Shown here: positions 1 through 6,492 of the stretch, one piece after another
How positions within the stretch are numbered: the stretch's first letter is position 1
Layout: each line of letters starts with the position of its first letter
Source of the DNA: an uncultured bacterium
Lineage (GTDB): Bacteria; Patescibacteriota; Minisyncoccia; Phycocordibacterales; UBA9973
Direction of reading: 5' to 3'
Length of the DNA stretch: 8,879 nt
NCBI GenBank assembly: GCA_903895055.1
Contig: CAITSL010000023.1
Coordinates: 1 to 8,879, forward strand
Notes under the pieces: generated by a model
Databases searched by the model: none
Told to the model about the DNA's origin: nothing
Seen by the model: only the letters and a program-made list of their open reading frames with translations
Translations under genes and position numbers: made by a program

Positions 1-161
1 ATTCGATCTCCTTCGAAACTGGCCAATCCGGCCTTTGGATTATAGGTACCGACAATTTCTAAAAATTTCCCGCTTTTGGTGCTATTCTTGGAATCAGTCA
101 AAACAGCTCGAAACGAAGGGTCATTTTTCCTGCCAATTCTTTGTAATCTAATTTTTAACAT
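1..161 (-). CDS. rpsP: 30S ribosomal protein bS16 (rpsP), 5' part only
   Basis: bS16 is a structural protein of the small ribosomal subunit that binds 16S rRNA. The first 53 codons are visible. They read MLKIRLQRIGRKNDPSFRAV, then residues matching the S16 core: a 'TDS' turn, the 'GKFLEIVGTYNP' strand-turn at about residues 33-44 and 'KAG' after it. The family is normally about 75-90 residues, so roughly the last third lies beyond the left edge. The start at 161 fits the family N-terminus exactly. There is no Shine-Dalgarno sequence. A -10-like hexamer ends only six bases before the ATG, so the mRNA is probably leaderless. The gene diverges from the carboxypeptidase-CapA gene. In many bacteria rpsP lies downstream of rnc-smc-ftsY-ffh, which fits its position here. 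Confidence 0.93.
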   Translation of the reverse strand, partial: MLKIRLQRIGRKNDPSFRAVLTDSKNSTKSGKFLEIVGTYNPKAGLASFEGDR

Positions 162-167
162 ACTGCC

Positions 168-195
168 ATATTAACATAAAGATTTTAAAAAGCAA
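168..195 (-). promoter_or_regulatory. Putative rpsP promoter
   Basis: On the minus strand a TTGCTT box (190-195) lies 16 bases before a TG-T-TAATAT extended -10 (hexamer 168-173). The predicted transcription start falls on or next to the A of the rpsP ATG at 161, which implies a leaderless message. The -35 match is weak, so the call rests mainly on the -10 and its placement. Confidence 0.45.
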
Positions 196-220
196 ATAAA
201 ACACTTTCAGATATCTTTTA

Positions 221-229
221 TGCTATATT
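221..229 (+). promoter_or_regulatory. Extended -10 promoter of the carboxypeptidase-CapA gene
   Basis: TGCTATATT is a TGN extended -10 element with hexamer TATATT at 224-229. No good -35 is visible, as is common for extended -10 promoters. The predicted start is near 236. This element overlaps the first possible ATG (220) and so argues that translation starts at the ATG at 244, with a leader of about eight bases. Confidence 0.5.
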
Positions 230-243
230 TAGAAAATAAGAAG

Positions 244-2154
244 ATGAGAAAAAATATCAAAATAAAACATATTTTCTGGGCAATAATTGCGATTCTGTTC
301 GGCGTACTCTTGGCTATAATAGCTACCAAGAGCGTTGGCTATGAGAAAATACCCCCAGAGATGATTCCTCCACAAAATAATCTAACAATTCAAACCCCCA
401 ACACCACTAGCCAAACTCCTCAAAATTTTTATTTTATAAAAGACCCGAATAAAAAACCAAGCGTTCTGGCCAGCGCTTATCTGGTGGGAGATCTCGATAC
501 CGGAGAGGTAATTTTAGAAAAAAATGAAGTTAAAACTTTCCCGATCGCCTCTGTTTCAAAATTGATGACCGCCGTGGTTTCCAAAGAAATTCAAAATCAA
601 AATGAAATTACAAAAATATCAAAGAGCGCCTTAGCAACTTATGGGAAAAATGGAGATCTTTATTTGAATCAAAAAATAAAAGTAAGTGATTTGATCTATC
701 CTCTACTCTTGGAATCGAGCAATGACGCCGCCGAAGCCCTCGCCGAAAATTCAGGCAGAAGCGTCTTTATTCAAAAAATGAATGACAAGGCAAACGAATT
801 ACACCTTGCCAATACATCCTTTTTAGATCCGAGTGGACTCTCAGAAAAAAACCAATCAACCGTAACTGATCTTTTTAAACTTTCCCAATATATAAAAGAG
901 AAGGTGCCCAATTTAATTTCCATCTCAGATCTAAAAAGTTATAAAAATAAAAATCAGATTTGGTTTAATATCAGTCAATTCTTGAATCTCCCCGGTTATC
1001 AGGGTGGCAAAGGAGGCTATATTGACCAATCACTTCAAACTGCGGTATCTCTATTTACTCTTCCCCTCGGAAAAAGTGGAGTACAAAATATCGGCATCAC
1101 TTTATTGCATAGTCCCGATAGATATAAAGATGTTCAAAATATTTTAAATTATTTGAAAAAAAATGTTTACTATGGAGGAACAGTCGATGCAAGCTTGGCT
1201 TGGGTAAAAAATAAGGAAGGAATGCTGGATATGGGCGAACCGAATTTTGTTACCATGCTTTTCGGAGGCGACATTATGCTTGACCGGGGAGTAAAAAGTT
1301 CGGTAATGAAAAATTTCAACGGAGATTATTCCCAGCTGTTCGGTAAATTAAATATTTTAAAAGATGCCGACATTGTGTTTGCCAACTTAGAAGGCCCAGC
1401 ATCGGGAGAGGGCAAGGACATGCACAATTTATATTCCTTTAGAATGGACCCGTCAGTAGTCCCCGCTTTGAAAGGAGCAGGATTTGATATCCTGTCCGTG
1501 GCCAATAATCATGAGGGCGACTGGGGACGTGATGCTTATGCTGACACTTTGGCAAGATTAAAAGAAAATGAGATCGCTTACGAGGGCGGAGGGATAAATC
1601 AGACGGAAGCCGAGCAACCAACCATCATAGAAAAAAATGGCATGAAAATCGGCTATCTTGGTTTTTCGGACGTGGGGCCCAATTGGATGAAAGCAACTGA
1701 TGCGGAAGCGGGGATCTTGCTTGCCAACAATCCACGTTTCGATGTAATAATAAAAAATGCGGCAAGTAAAGTTGATTATTTAGTCGTCTCATTTCATTTC
1801 GGCGAAGAATATCAAATCAAACATAATGCCCGGCAGGAAACTTTAGCGCATGCAGCCATTGACGATGGAGCAAAAATCGTCATCGGCACGCATCCGCATG
1901 TCGTGGAAGATACAGAAGTTTATAGCCCAAAATCTTGCACTCAAAGTTCGTGCATGGGCTTCATCGCCTACTCGCTCGGCAACTTTATTTTTGATCAAGT
2001 TTTTTCAGCGGCCACCATGCAAGGCATGTTGCTTCAAATCAAACTGGCCAAAGACGGCACGATGCTTGTGCAAAAAAATACCGTGCAATTAAATCGCGTT
2101 TTCCAACCGGAGAAAGTAATCAAAGGAGTAGAAACGAAAATTAAATCTAAATAA
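244..2154 (+). CDS. Membrane-anchored S11 D-Ala-D-Ala carboxypeptidase-like / CapA-like fusion
   Basis: This is a two-domain cell-envelope protein of 636 residues, numbered from the ATG at 244. An in-frame ATG at 220 would add eight residues but overlaps the promoter -10. Residues 9-27 form a hydrophobic anchor after a basic start, so the rest should be outside the membrane. A low-complexity Pro/Thr/Gln linker follows. The S11 penicillin-binding fold spans about 75-300, with SVSK (Ser103 nucleophile, Lys106), SSN (158-160) and KGG (256-258, in place of KTG). This family trims stem-peptide D-Ala. The second domain, about 335-620, is CapA/PGA_cap-like (calcineurin-type metallophosphatase fold): GGD at 341-343, ANLEGP, VANNH with His423, SFHFGEEY with His518, THPH at 550-552 and YSLGNFIFDQ. 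A C-x4-C pair (565, 570) could form a disulfide. Substrates are unknown. Both sets of active-site residues look intact. The reading frame is open throughout, so this is a true fusion. Confidence 0.87.
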   Translation: MRKNIKIKHIFWAIIAILFGVLLAIIATKSVGYEKIPPEMIPPQNNLTIQTPNTTSQTPQNFYFIKDPNKKPSVLASAYLVGDLDTGEVILEKNEVKTFPIASVSKLMTAVVSKEIQNQNEITKISKSALATYGKNGDLYLNQKIKVSDLIYPLLLESSNDAAEALAENSGRSVFIQKMNDKANELHLANTSFLDPSGLSEKNQSTVTDLFKLSQYIKEKVPNLISISDLKSYKNKNQIWFNISQFLNLPGYQGGKGGYIDQSLQTAVSLFTLPLGKSGVQNIGITLLHSPDRYKDVQNILNYLKKNVYYGGTVDASLAWVKNKEGMLDMGEPNFVTMLFGGDIMLDRGVKSSVMKNFNGDYSQLFGKLNILKDADIVFANLEGPASGEGKDMHNLYSFRMDPSVVPALKGAGFDILSVANNHEGDWGRDAYADTLARLKENEIAYEGGGINQTEAEQPTIIEKNGMKIGYLGFSDVGPNWMKATDAEAGILLANNPRFDVIIKNAASKVDYLVVSFHFGEEYQIKHNARQETLAHAAIDDGAKIVIGTHPHVVEDTEVYSPKSCTQSSCMGFIAYSLGNFIFDQVFSAATMQGMLLQIKLAKDGTMLVQKNTVQLNRVFQPEKVIKGVETKIKSK

Positions 2155-2189
2155 AAAAAAGAGCCGTTGCGATATGTTATCGCAACGGC
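2153..2189 (-). terminator. Intrinsic terminator of the LysM-like gene
   Basis: This is a perfect 12-bp inverted repeat (2163-2174 with 2178-2189) with a three-base loop. On the minus strand it is followed by TC and eight T residues (2153-2160), a textbook intrinsic terminator. It lies between the stops of two convergent genes. On the plus strand no T-run follows, so it would not be a full terminator for the CapA fusion gene, although the hairpin could protect that mRNA's 3' end. Confidence 0.88.
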
Positions 2190-2202
2190 CCAAACTTAAT
2201 TC

Positions 2203-2222
2203 AGTGGTTTACCACTATTTTT
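2203..2222 (+). terminator. Weak terminator-like hairpin after the CapA fusion gene
   Basis: AGTGG (2203-2207) pairs with CCACT (2212-2216) around a four-base loop and is followed by ATTTTT on the plus strand. It overlaps the stop codon of the convergent LysM-like gene. The stem is short, so it may only act together with the larger hairpin just upstream. Confidence 0.35.
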
Positions 2223-3276
2223 CAGGTGCAGGTTTTGATACCTTCTTGGAATCATACTTGTTCTTTAGGCTAAATTTGAAGCTATCTTTGCCAACTTCAA
2301 TATTGACTTCATAAGCTTCACCGCTTTTAAGAACCTCCTTGAACATCTCCTTAACCTGGATCACATGTTGATGATATTCAGATCTTGGATCCGGAACAGA
2401 AACAGGAACGGGAGGCACAGTAACCGAAGGTTGCGTTTCGGGTGCAGGAGGAAGAGGGCTTTCGGAGCCGTCGGTGTTGATAACAACACCTGGAGTAAAT
2501 ACAAGCTTGCTCCCTGTCATGTAATTGCCCATCCTGGCATCATTTCCACAACCCTGCAGAAAATAAATCTTCTGCTGTATCCCGTTTACCAGTATTTCAC
2601 CGGCGTAAGCAGGAACATTTTTCAGATTTATTTTCTTAGATTTTTTGCCCTGGTAAAAAACCTTTGCCAATCCAGAAAGCCAACCCCGGCGGATATTCTT
2701 GATGTCTATCCGGGCTCCGGGAAACCTGGCCCCAGCTACTTGATGCATGCGACTGTGTGCGCTTGCATCATTTACACCACCCTGGACCTGCGGAGGGCCG
2801 GCAGTGATCGGATCTGCATTTCTTTTATTATACCAATCCAGAAAAAATTTCAGGAAAAGTACAAGTAAAATGAGTCCGATCGGAACAGCCCATATCCATT
2901 CGGTTTCGTACCAAGCGAATTTTATGGGTTCTATCGATGGTATGGGGAGATAATGATTTACAACCACCGTATCCGGATAATTTACCACCGGACCATAAGT
3001 TTTTTCCATTTTTAATACTTTATCCCGGATAACTTTCCATTCGTTATCCCCGTGTTCAACCGTGAAAATTTTTACTGTTCCGTCCCAGAACAAAAATGTG
3101 AGAGTTTGCCCGGGGAAAATAGAATCCGGATTTTTAATCCCATTCCCTTCGTTAGCCTCTTTACTCATCTGAATGGTATTCCAAATAATGGAATTATCCC
3201 AGTTGGTCCTCTGGCTGAAAGCCAGCGATGTGCATACCAACAACAGCACCGTAAATAAAAAAACAAACTTTTTCAT
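2215..3276 (-). CDS. Secreted/bitopic LysM-like membrane protein of unknown function
   Basis: A 353-residue protein that I do not recognise as a named family. Residues 1-21 are a signal peptide (MKKFV, hydrophobic core, then AFS-Q). Residues 32-61 resemble the end of a LysM-type repeat (W..I..M.KEAN, then NPDSIFPGQTLTF), and VEHGDNEWKVI at 73-83 resembles the start of another, which suggests peptidoglycan or glycan contact outside the cell. A single membrane helix at about 127-148 is followed by YNKR, so the C-terminal half should be cytoplasmic. That half holds a basic globular stretch (about 175-265), a Pro/Val-rich linker (275-297) and a charged alpha/beta tail ending in KPAPEK. The gene is monocistronic, with its own strong promoter, a long structured leader and a terminator. 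TAGG abuts the ATG, so there is no properly spaced ribosome-binding site. It sits convergent to another envelope gene. Confidence 0.85.
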   Translation of the reverse strand: MKKFVFLFTVLLLVCTSLAFSQRTNWDNSIIWNTIQMSKEANEGNGIKNPDSIFPGQTLTFLFWDGTVKIFTVEHGDNEWKVIRDKVLKMEKTYGPVVNYPDTVVVNHYLPIPSIEPIKFAWYETEWIWAVPIGLILLVLFLKFFLDWYNKRNADPITAGPPQVQGGVNDASAHSRMHQVAGARFPGARIDIKNIRRGWLSGLAKVFYQGKKSKKINLKNVPAYAGEILVNGIQQKIYFLQGCGNDARMGNYMTGSKLVFTPGVVINTDGSESPLPPAPETQPSVTVPPVPVSVPDPRSEYHQHVIQVKEMFKEVLKSGEAYEVNIEVGKDSFKFSLKNKYDSKKVSKPAPEK

Positions 3277-3374
3277 CCTATTTTATTTTAGATGAACAAC
3301 AAATGTGCGATCTTCCCTCACGCTTCGGGTTTCAAGTCGAGTACAGGCATTAAACCTATAGCACACTTTACTTA
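3277..3374 (-). ncRNA. Structured 5' leader of the LysM-like gene (candidate cis-regulatory RNA)
   Basis: The ~97 nt between the predicted transcription start and the ATG fold by hand into a three-way junction. P1 is eight pairs (3361-3368 with 3301-3308, including one G-U). P2 is six pairs (3355-3360 with 3342-3347) capped by a seven-base loop. P3 pairs 3334-3338 with 3309-3314 around one bulged A, then has a GAAA bulge (3330-3333) and a CCC/GGG stem (3327-3329 with 3315-3317) capped by nine bases. A short CUUUA/UAAAG hairpin precedes P1. I could not match it to a known riboswitch class. Leaders elsewhere in the window are very short, so this one stands out. The fold is hand-drawn and not computed. 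Confidence 0.55.
3318..3350 (-). CDS. Possible 10-codon leader peptide ORF
   Basis: Inside the structured leader, ATG (3348-3350) opens a ten-codon frame, MPVLDLKPEA, ending in TGA at 3318-3320. It is preceded by AUAGG at a spacing of four bases, the best ribosome-binding site I see in the window. That AGG lies in the 5' arm of stem P2, and the ATG is at the end of the P2 loop. Translating it would open P2 and P3, as in attenuator-type leaders. There is no run of one codon type that would suggest an amino-acid sensor. It may be coincidental. Confidence 0.3.
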   Translation of the reverse strand: MPVLDLKPEA

Positions 3375-3379
3375 AAGAC

Positions 3380-3408
3380 AGTATAGCATATTTGGGTATT
3401 AAAGTCAA
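3380..3408 (-). promoter_or_regulatory. Strong promoter of the LysM-like gene
   Basis: Minus-strand TTGACT (3403-3408), a 17-base spacer, and TATACT (3380-3385) preceded by TGC as an extended -10. Predicted transcription start near 3373. It lies just downstream of the smc terminator, so the gene is expressed independently. Confidence 0.8.
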
Positions 3409-3418
3409 GAAAAATCAG

Positions 3419-3439
3419 AAAAAACCTTATAAAATAAGG
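3419..3439 (-). terminator. Second smc-side terminator
   Basis: On the minus strand CCTTAT (3434-3439) and ATAAGG (3425-3430) form a six-pair stem with a three-base loop, followed by six T residues (3419-3424). It separates smc from the promoter of the next gene. Confidence 0.65.
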
Positions 3440-3449
3440 CCAATTCTAA

Positions 3450-3549
3450 ATACAACCCCTCCAACCTCCCCTTGTCAGGGGAGGCAAAATACCATCAACA
3501 TCGAATGAAAGAAAAGTCCCCCTGACAAGGGGGATTTAGGGGGTTGTAT
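3450..3549. repeat. ~100 bp imperfect inverted repeat with nested hairpins (MITE/REP-like)
   Basis: Arms at 3450-3483 and 3517-3549 are near-complementary. Both outer ends read ATACAACCCC inward, and both inner ends contain CCCCTTGTCAGGGG or its complement. Each arm also folds on itself: an eight-pair stem at 3465-3472/3477-3484 and a seven-pair stem with a GACA loop at 3517-3523/3528-3534. The 33-base centre has no gene. The element begins directly next to the smc stop codon. It has the architecture of a small palindromic repeat that could be dispersed in the genome. No transposase is present. Confidence 0.7.
3508..3534 (-). terminator. First terminator after smc, inside the inverted repeat
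   Basis: In the minus-strand smc transcript, TCCCCCT/AGGGGGA forms a GC-rich stem (3517-3534) followed by CTTTTCTTT (3508-3516). It lies only 15 bases after the smc stop codon and would work as an intrinsic terminator, so the repeat may have been co-opted for this. Confidence 0.55.
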
Positions 3550-5802
3550 CTATTTCGCAATCCTCGTTGCTTCGTCGAATTTAACCGAAAGGAGTTTAGA
3601 AGCGCCGTCGGCGCCGATAGTGACGCCATAGAGGACGCCGGCGCGAGACATCGTTTCACGATTGTGCGTGACCACGATAAGTTCGGAATGTTTCGAAAGT
3701 TTTTCCAGCATATCTCCAAATTTACGGGAATTGGCTTCATCGAGTGCCGCATCCGTTTCATCAAGCACTAAAAATGGGGGCGGATTTACTTGCGACATGG
3801 CAAAGAGCAGCGCGATGGAAGTGAGAGATCTTTCTCCGCCAGAAAGCGCATGCAGTTCTTTCACTTTTTTATGTGGGAGCGAGACATTTATTTCTATTCC
3901 CGGCTCCACCTCTTTTTCCTCTTCATCGTTCTCGGAAATATTTTCTTCCTCGCCCCGCGAAGCTTTAGCGGAGTGGGGTTTCTTCTGTTCATTTATCACC
4001 ACCAGATGCCCTGTCCCCCCGCCAAACATCAGGGCAAAAAATTCTTGAAACTCTGTATTTATTTTCTTTATTCCCTCTTCGAATTCTGCATTTATCTTCT
4101 CTTTCAGGTTAGCGATAAGTTCACGTAAAGATTCAACACTTTTTTCCAAATCTGCCATTTCTTTCGAGAGAAAAGCGTCCCGCTCTTTCACTTCTTCAAA
4201 TTCTTTGATAATTTCCGATTCTCCTCCGACTCCGGCATCTTCCAATTTTATTTTTATTCTTTCAATTTTCTTTTTCTGTTCTTCCCGAGTTTCTCTCTCT
4301 TGTGCATCTTGTATTCCATAATTTTTATAAGATAAAATTTCGGAACCCACAAACACTGCTCCCTCTTTTATCTCCGTCTCAAAAGCATCAGATTCTCTCT
4401 TTAAATTTTCTTCTTTTATATTTATGAGTTCTAAGTGAGAAGTCAATTCTTGATGCCTTACTTTGTAAGAAAATTTTTCTCTTTCATTTTCTCTTTCTTT
4501 CTCCGCCTTATGTCTGATTTCTGATTTTAAAATTTCGATTGATTCTAAAATTTTTCTTTCTTCTTCTCCTATTTTTTGCATTTCGGCCAAAATATCATCT
4601 TGAGACTTTTTTAAATCATCAATTTGGGAATCGGTCGGGGTTTCTCTTTCTTCTTTAAAGTGCCTCGAAAACCTATTAAAAATATCTTTTATTTTACCAA
4701 GCAGGGGTGCAATATTTTCAAGCACATCCATGTACATTGCCTCTTCTAAATATTCATTCGATTCTTTCAAAAAAGCTTCCAGTTCTTCCCGAGGAATAGA
4801 CACATTTTCTGCTAATTTCGGTTTCTGCATTCTATGCTCTTCCATTTCGATCATTCCTTCAATTCTGCCCAATTTTCTTTCTATTTCTCCTTTCACCTGT
4901 CTGATCTCTCCGATTTTTTGTTCGAGTGCTCTTAACTCTTTTGTTTTGAGATCTTCTTCTTTGGAAACATCGGCTTTATCGTCAGAAATTTTCCCGGAAA
5001 TACTTGAAATTTCTTGTAAAATTTTATTTTCCTCTAAAGATAGCTCTGCCTTTTCTTTTTCCAAATAAACACTCTCTCTCTTTAAATATTCTTGGTATAA
5101 GGTCAGTAATTCTACTTGCAAATTTTTTGCTTTTTCAAATTTTTCAACTTGTTTCTTAAGGAAATTTAGATGGGGCGCATTTTCCCGGCGCAGGAGCGAC
5201 ACTTCTTTCATATTATTTTCGGTTCGTTCCAGTTTGCGTTCCGCGTCTCTTATTTTGTATTGATAAATCTTGAGTCCTAAGGCATCTTCGATCATTTCGC
5301 GCCTGTCTTTGGCTGAAGCATTTAAAATTCTATCCGCTTCACCTTGGGAAATAATATGATGCCCCGAGGAACCAATGTTCACCGAGGCAAGCAGATTGTT
5401 GATATCTTTCAGGCGCACCTCTCCGCCATTTAAAATATATTTATTGAGTCCATCGCCGTAAACTTCTCTAGAAATCGAAATGACATCATAATTTAAATTT
5501 ATATCTTCACCTCCCTCGTTCGAAAGCTTAAAAACTTTATCGGAATTATCAAAATAAATAGAGACCGTTGCCCGGCTCCCTTTCGGCAAATTTTTGGAAC
5601 CTTTAAAAATCATGTCGAGTCCCATTTTGCCCCGCATTGATTTCATGGATTGTTCGCCAAGCACAAAGCGAAAAGCTTCCACGACGTTTGACTTGCCGGA
5701 ACCATTGGGGCCCACAATAGCCACAATCGGAGTTTCAAACTCTAAATTTGTTTTTTTCGCGAAGGATTTAAAACCGTTAATTGAAATAGAATTTAAGCGC
5801 AT
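3550..5802 (-). CDS. smc: SMC-family chromosome segregation ATPase, short, no recognisable hinge
   Basis: SMC proteins are ATP-driven clamps that organise and segregate the chromosome. The N-terminal half of the ATPase head has MRLNSISINGFKSFAKKT and Walker A GPNGSGKSN (31-39). The C-terminal half has GGGTGHLVV, signature LSGGERS (653-659), Walker B FLVLDETDAALD (677-688, Asp681/Glu682) and the switch His713 in VVTHN. Long Glu/Lys-rich coiled coil fills the space between. At 750 residues it is far shorter than the usual ~1150-1200, and I see no hinge sequence in the middle. Around 355-385 there is a short hydrophobic helical stretch (MYMDVLENIAPLLGKI) that may be the turn or dimer contact. 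An acidic insertion (about 617-632) precedes the signature segment. The gene has its own promoter with a two-base leader. The assignment to SMC rather than to an SbcC/RecN-type relative rests on the head motifs. No ScpA/ScpB gene is in the window. Confidence 0.9.
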   Translation of the reverse strand: MRLNSISINGFKSFAKKTNLEFETPIVAIVGPNGSGKSNVVEAFRFVLGEQSMKSMRGKMGLDMIFKGSKNLPKGSRATVSIYFDNSDKVFKLSNEGGEDINLNYDVISISREVYGDGLNKYILNGGEVRLKDINNLLASVNIGSSGHHIISQGEADRILNASAKDRREMIEDALGLKIYQYKIRDAERKLERTENNMKEVSLLRRENAPHLNFLKKQVEKFEKAKNLQVELLTLYQEYLKRESVYLEKEKAELSLEENKILQEISSISGKISDDKADVSKEEDLKTKELRALEQKIGEIRQVKGEIERKLGRIEGMIEMEEHRMQKPKLAENVSIPREELEAFLKESNEYLEEAMYMDVLENIAPLLGKIKDIFNRFSRHFKEERETPTDSQIDDLKKSQDDILAEMQKIGEEERKILESIEILKSEIRHKAEKERENEREKFSYKVRHQELTSHLELINIKEENLKRESDAFETEIKEGAVFVGSEILSYKNYGIQDAQERETREEQKKKIERIKIKLEDAGVGGESEIIKEFEEVKERDAFLSKEMADLEKSVESLRELIANLKEKINAEFEEGIKKINTEFQEFFALMFGGGTGHLVVINEQKKPHSAKASRGEEENISENDEEEKEVEPGIEINVSLPHKKVKELHALSGGERSLTSIALLFAMSQVNPPPFLVLDETDAALDEANSRKFGDMLEKLSKHSELIVVTHNRETMSRAGVLYGVTIGADGASKLLSVKFDEATRIAK
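3953..3978. repeat. REP-like palindrome within smc coding sequence
   Basis: CCCC (3953-3956) and GGGG (3975-3978) flank an imperfect palindrome with central AAGCTT and nested CGC/GCG. Read in the smc frame it encodes exactly PHSAKASRG (residues 609-617), between the neck strand and an acidic loop, a poorly conserved position. It looks like a small palindromic repeat inserted in frame. Confidence 0.45.
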
Positions 5803-5810
5803 AAGTTTGT

Positions 5811-5819
5811 ATTATAACA
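5811..5819 (-). promoter_or_regulatory. smc promoter, perfect extended -10
   Basis: Minus-strand TGTTATAAT is a consensus extended -10 (hexamer 5811-5816). No convincing -35 is visible upstream. The predicted start is at about 5804, two bases before the smc ATG, so smc mRNA should be essentially leaderless. It lies in the 42-base gap after the HAD gene. Confidence 0.75.
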
Positions 5820-5844
5820 TTTAATAAATTTTTTGCTGATAACA

Positions 5845-6468
5845 TTAATTTAAAATAGAAAAAAGTTCTTCTTTCAATTTTCCATTGTTTATATATAAAA
5901 GTGGATAATAGCCGATTTCTTTTGCAGTGCTCAGACTTGATTCATTATCATCAATAAAGACAAGCTCTTTAGGTTTAATCGCTAACTTTTCCAAAAGAAT
6001 TTTAAAAGCTTTGGGGTCTGGTTTTCGATAACCGATATCCTCCGAAATTAAAATCACGTCAAAAAATTTATCAATGCCAAAATTTTTTATATCCTGATTC
6101 ACTTCAGTTAAATTATTACTCAAAATTCCAGTTTTATAGCCATTCTTTCTTAAAATTTTTATTAAATCAATCAAATCTTGATTAATATCTTTATTATGCT
6201 CTGTTCTTAAAAAATCAATCATTTCTTTTTCTTTTTCGGTTCTACCAAATTGGACAAGTAATTTTTTCCAAAGTTCCTCAAAAGCCAGCCCTTCCACATG
6301 AAAAAGATAATTGTTTTTTAAATAAACTTCTTTGCAAATTTCATAATCAATATCTAAAATCCTTGACATATTTAAAAGAAAATCGGGATTCGGTTTTCCT
6401 TCTATCACCCCACCATAATCAAACACTATGGCTTTTATTGTTCTTTTCCCCATTTTTTCGCTTGACAT
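5845..6468 (-). CDS. HAD-superfamily hydrolase (subfamily IA-like)
   Basis: A 207-residue haloacid-dehalogenase-type hydrolase, probably a cytoplasmic phosphatase acting on a small phosphorylated metabolite. Motif I is VFDYGGVI, with nucleophile Asp17. The usual second Asp (general acid/base) is Gly19, as in the DxGG variants related to YihX and the epoxide-hydrolase N-terminal domain. Motif II is ILSNN (Ser117), motif III Lys149 in YRKPDPKAF, and motif IV VFIDDNESSL (Asp173, Asp174). A helical cap lies between about 28 and 95. Length and motif spacing are normal. The substrate cannot be told from sequence. A second ATG at 6453 (Met6) is possible, and neither start has a Shine-Dalgarno sequence. 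Downstream is smc after 42 bases, with its own promoter. Upstream is a terminator/sRNA region that cuts the gene off from the rnc operon. Confidence 0.9.
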   Translation of the reverse strand: MSSEKMGKRTIKAIVFDYGGVIEGKPNPDFLLNMSRILDIDYEICKEVYLKNNYLFHVEGLAFEELWKKLLVQFGRTEKEKEMIDFLRTEHNKDINQDLIDLIKILRKNGYKTGILSNNLTEVNQDIKNFGIDKFFDVILISEDIGYRKPDPKAFKILLEKLAIKPKELVFIDDNESSLSTAKEIGYYPLLYINNGKLKEELFSILN

Positions 6469-6489
6469 TTTGTTTTATTTTGCTATACT
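6462..6489 (+). promoter_or_regulatory. Strong plus-strand promoter for a candidate small RNA
   Basis: Consensus TTGACA (6462-6467), a 16-base spacer, and TATACT (6484-6489) preceded by TGC. This is one of the best promoters in the window. It points away from the HAD gene into a 77-base stretch ending in a terminator. Its -35 lies over the first codons of the HAD gene. Predicted start near 6496. Confidence 0.72.
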
Positions 6490-6492
6490 TAC

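Noticed and set aside
2365..2868. 167-codon plus-strand open frame
   Set aside because: It lies wholly antisense to the LysM-like gene, has no promoter or ribosome-binding site, and its product has no domain-like pattern. The minus-strand gene has a signal peptide, membrane helix, promoter and terminator.
3277..3374. Leader as a known riboswitch (TPP, purine, ydaO/c-di-AMP, c-di-GMP considered)
   Set aside because: None of the conserved core sequences of those classes that I know appears, although the three-way junction and the cell-wall-type gene prompted the comparison.
3450..3549. CRISPR-like repeats
   Set aside because: The two copies are inverted, imperfect and single. There is no regular direct-repeat/spacer series and no cas gene.
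3662..4128. Two overlapping plus-strand open frames (128 and 112 codons)
   Set aside because: Both are antisense to the smc ATPase head, whose motifs are clear. The Ser/Phe-rich translation is what the complement of Glu/Lys-rich coding sequence gives.
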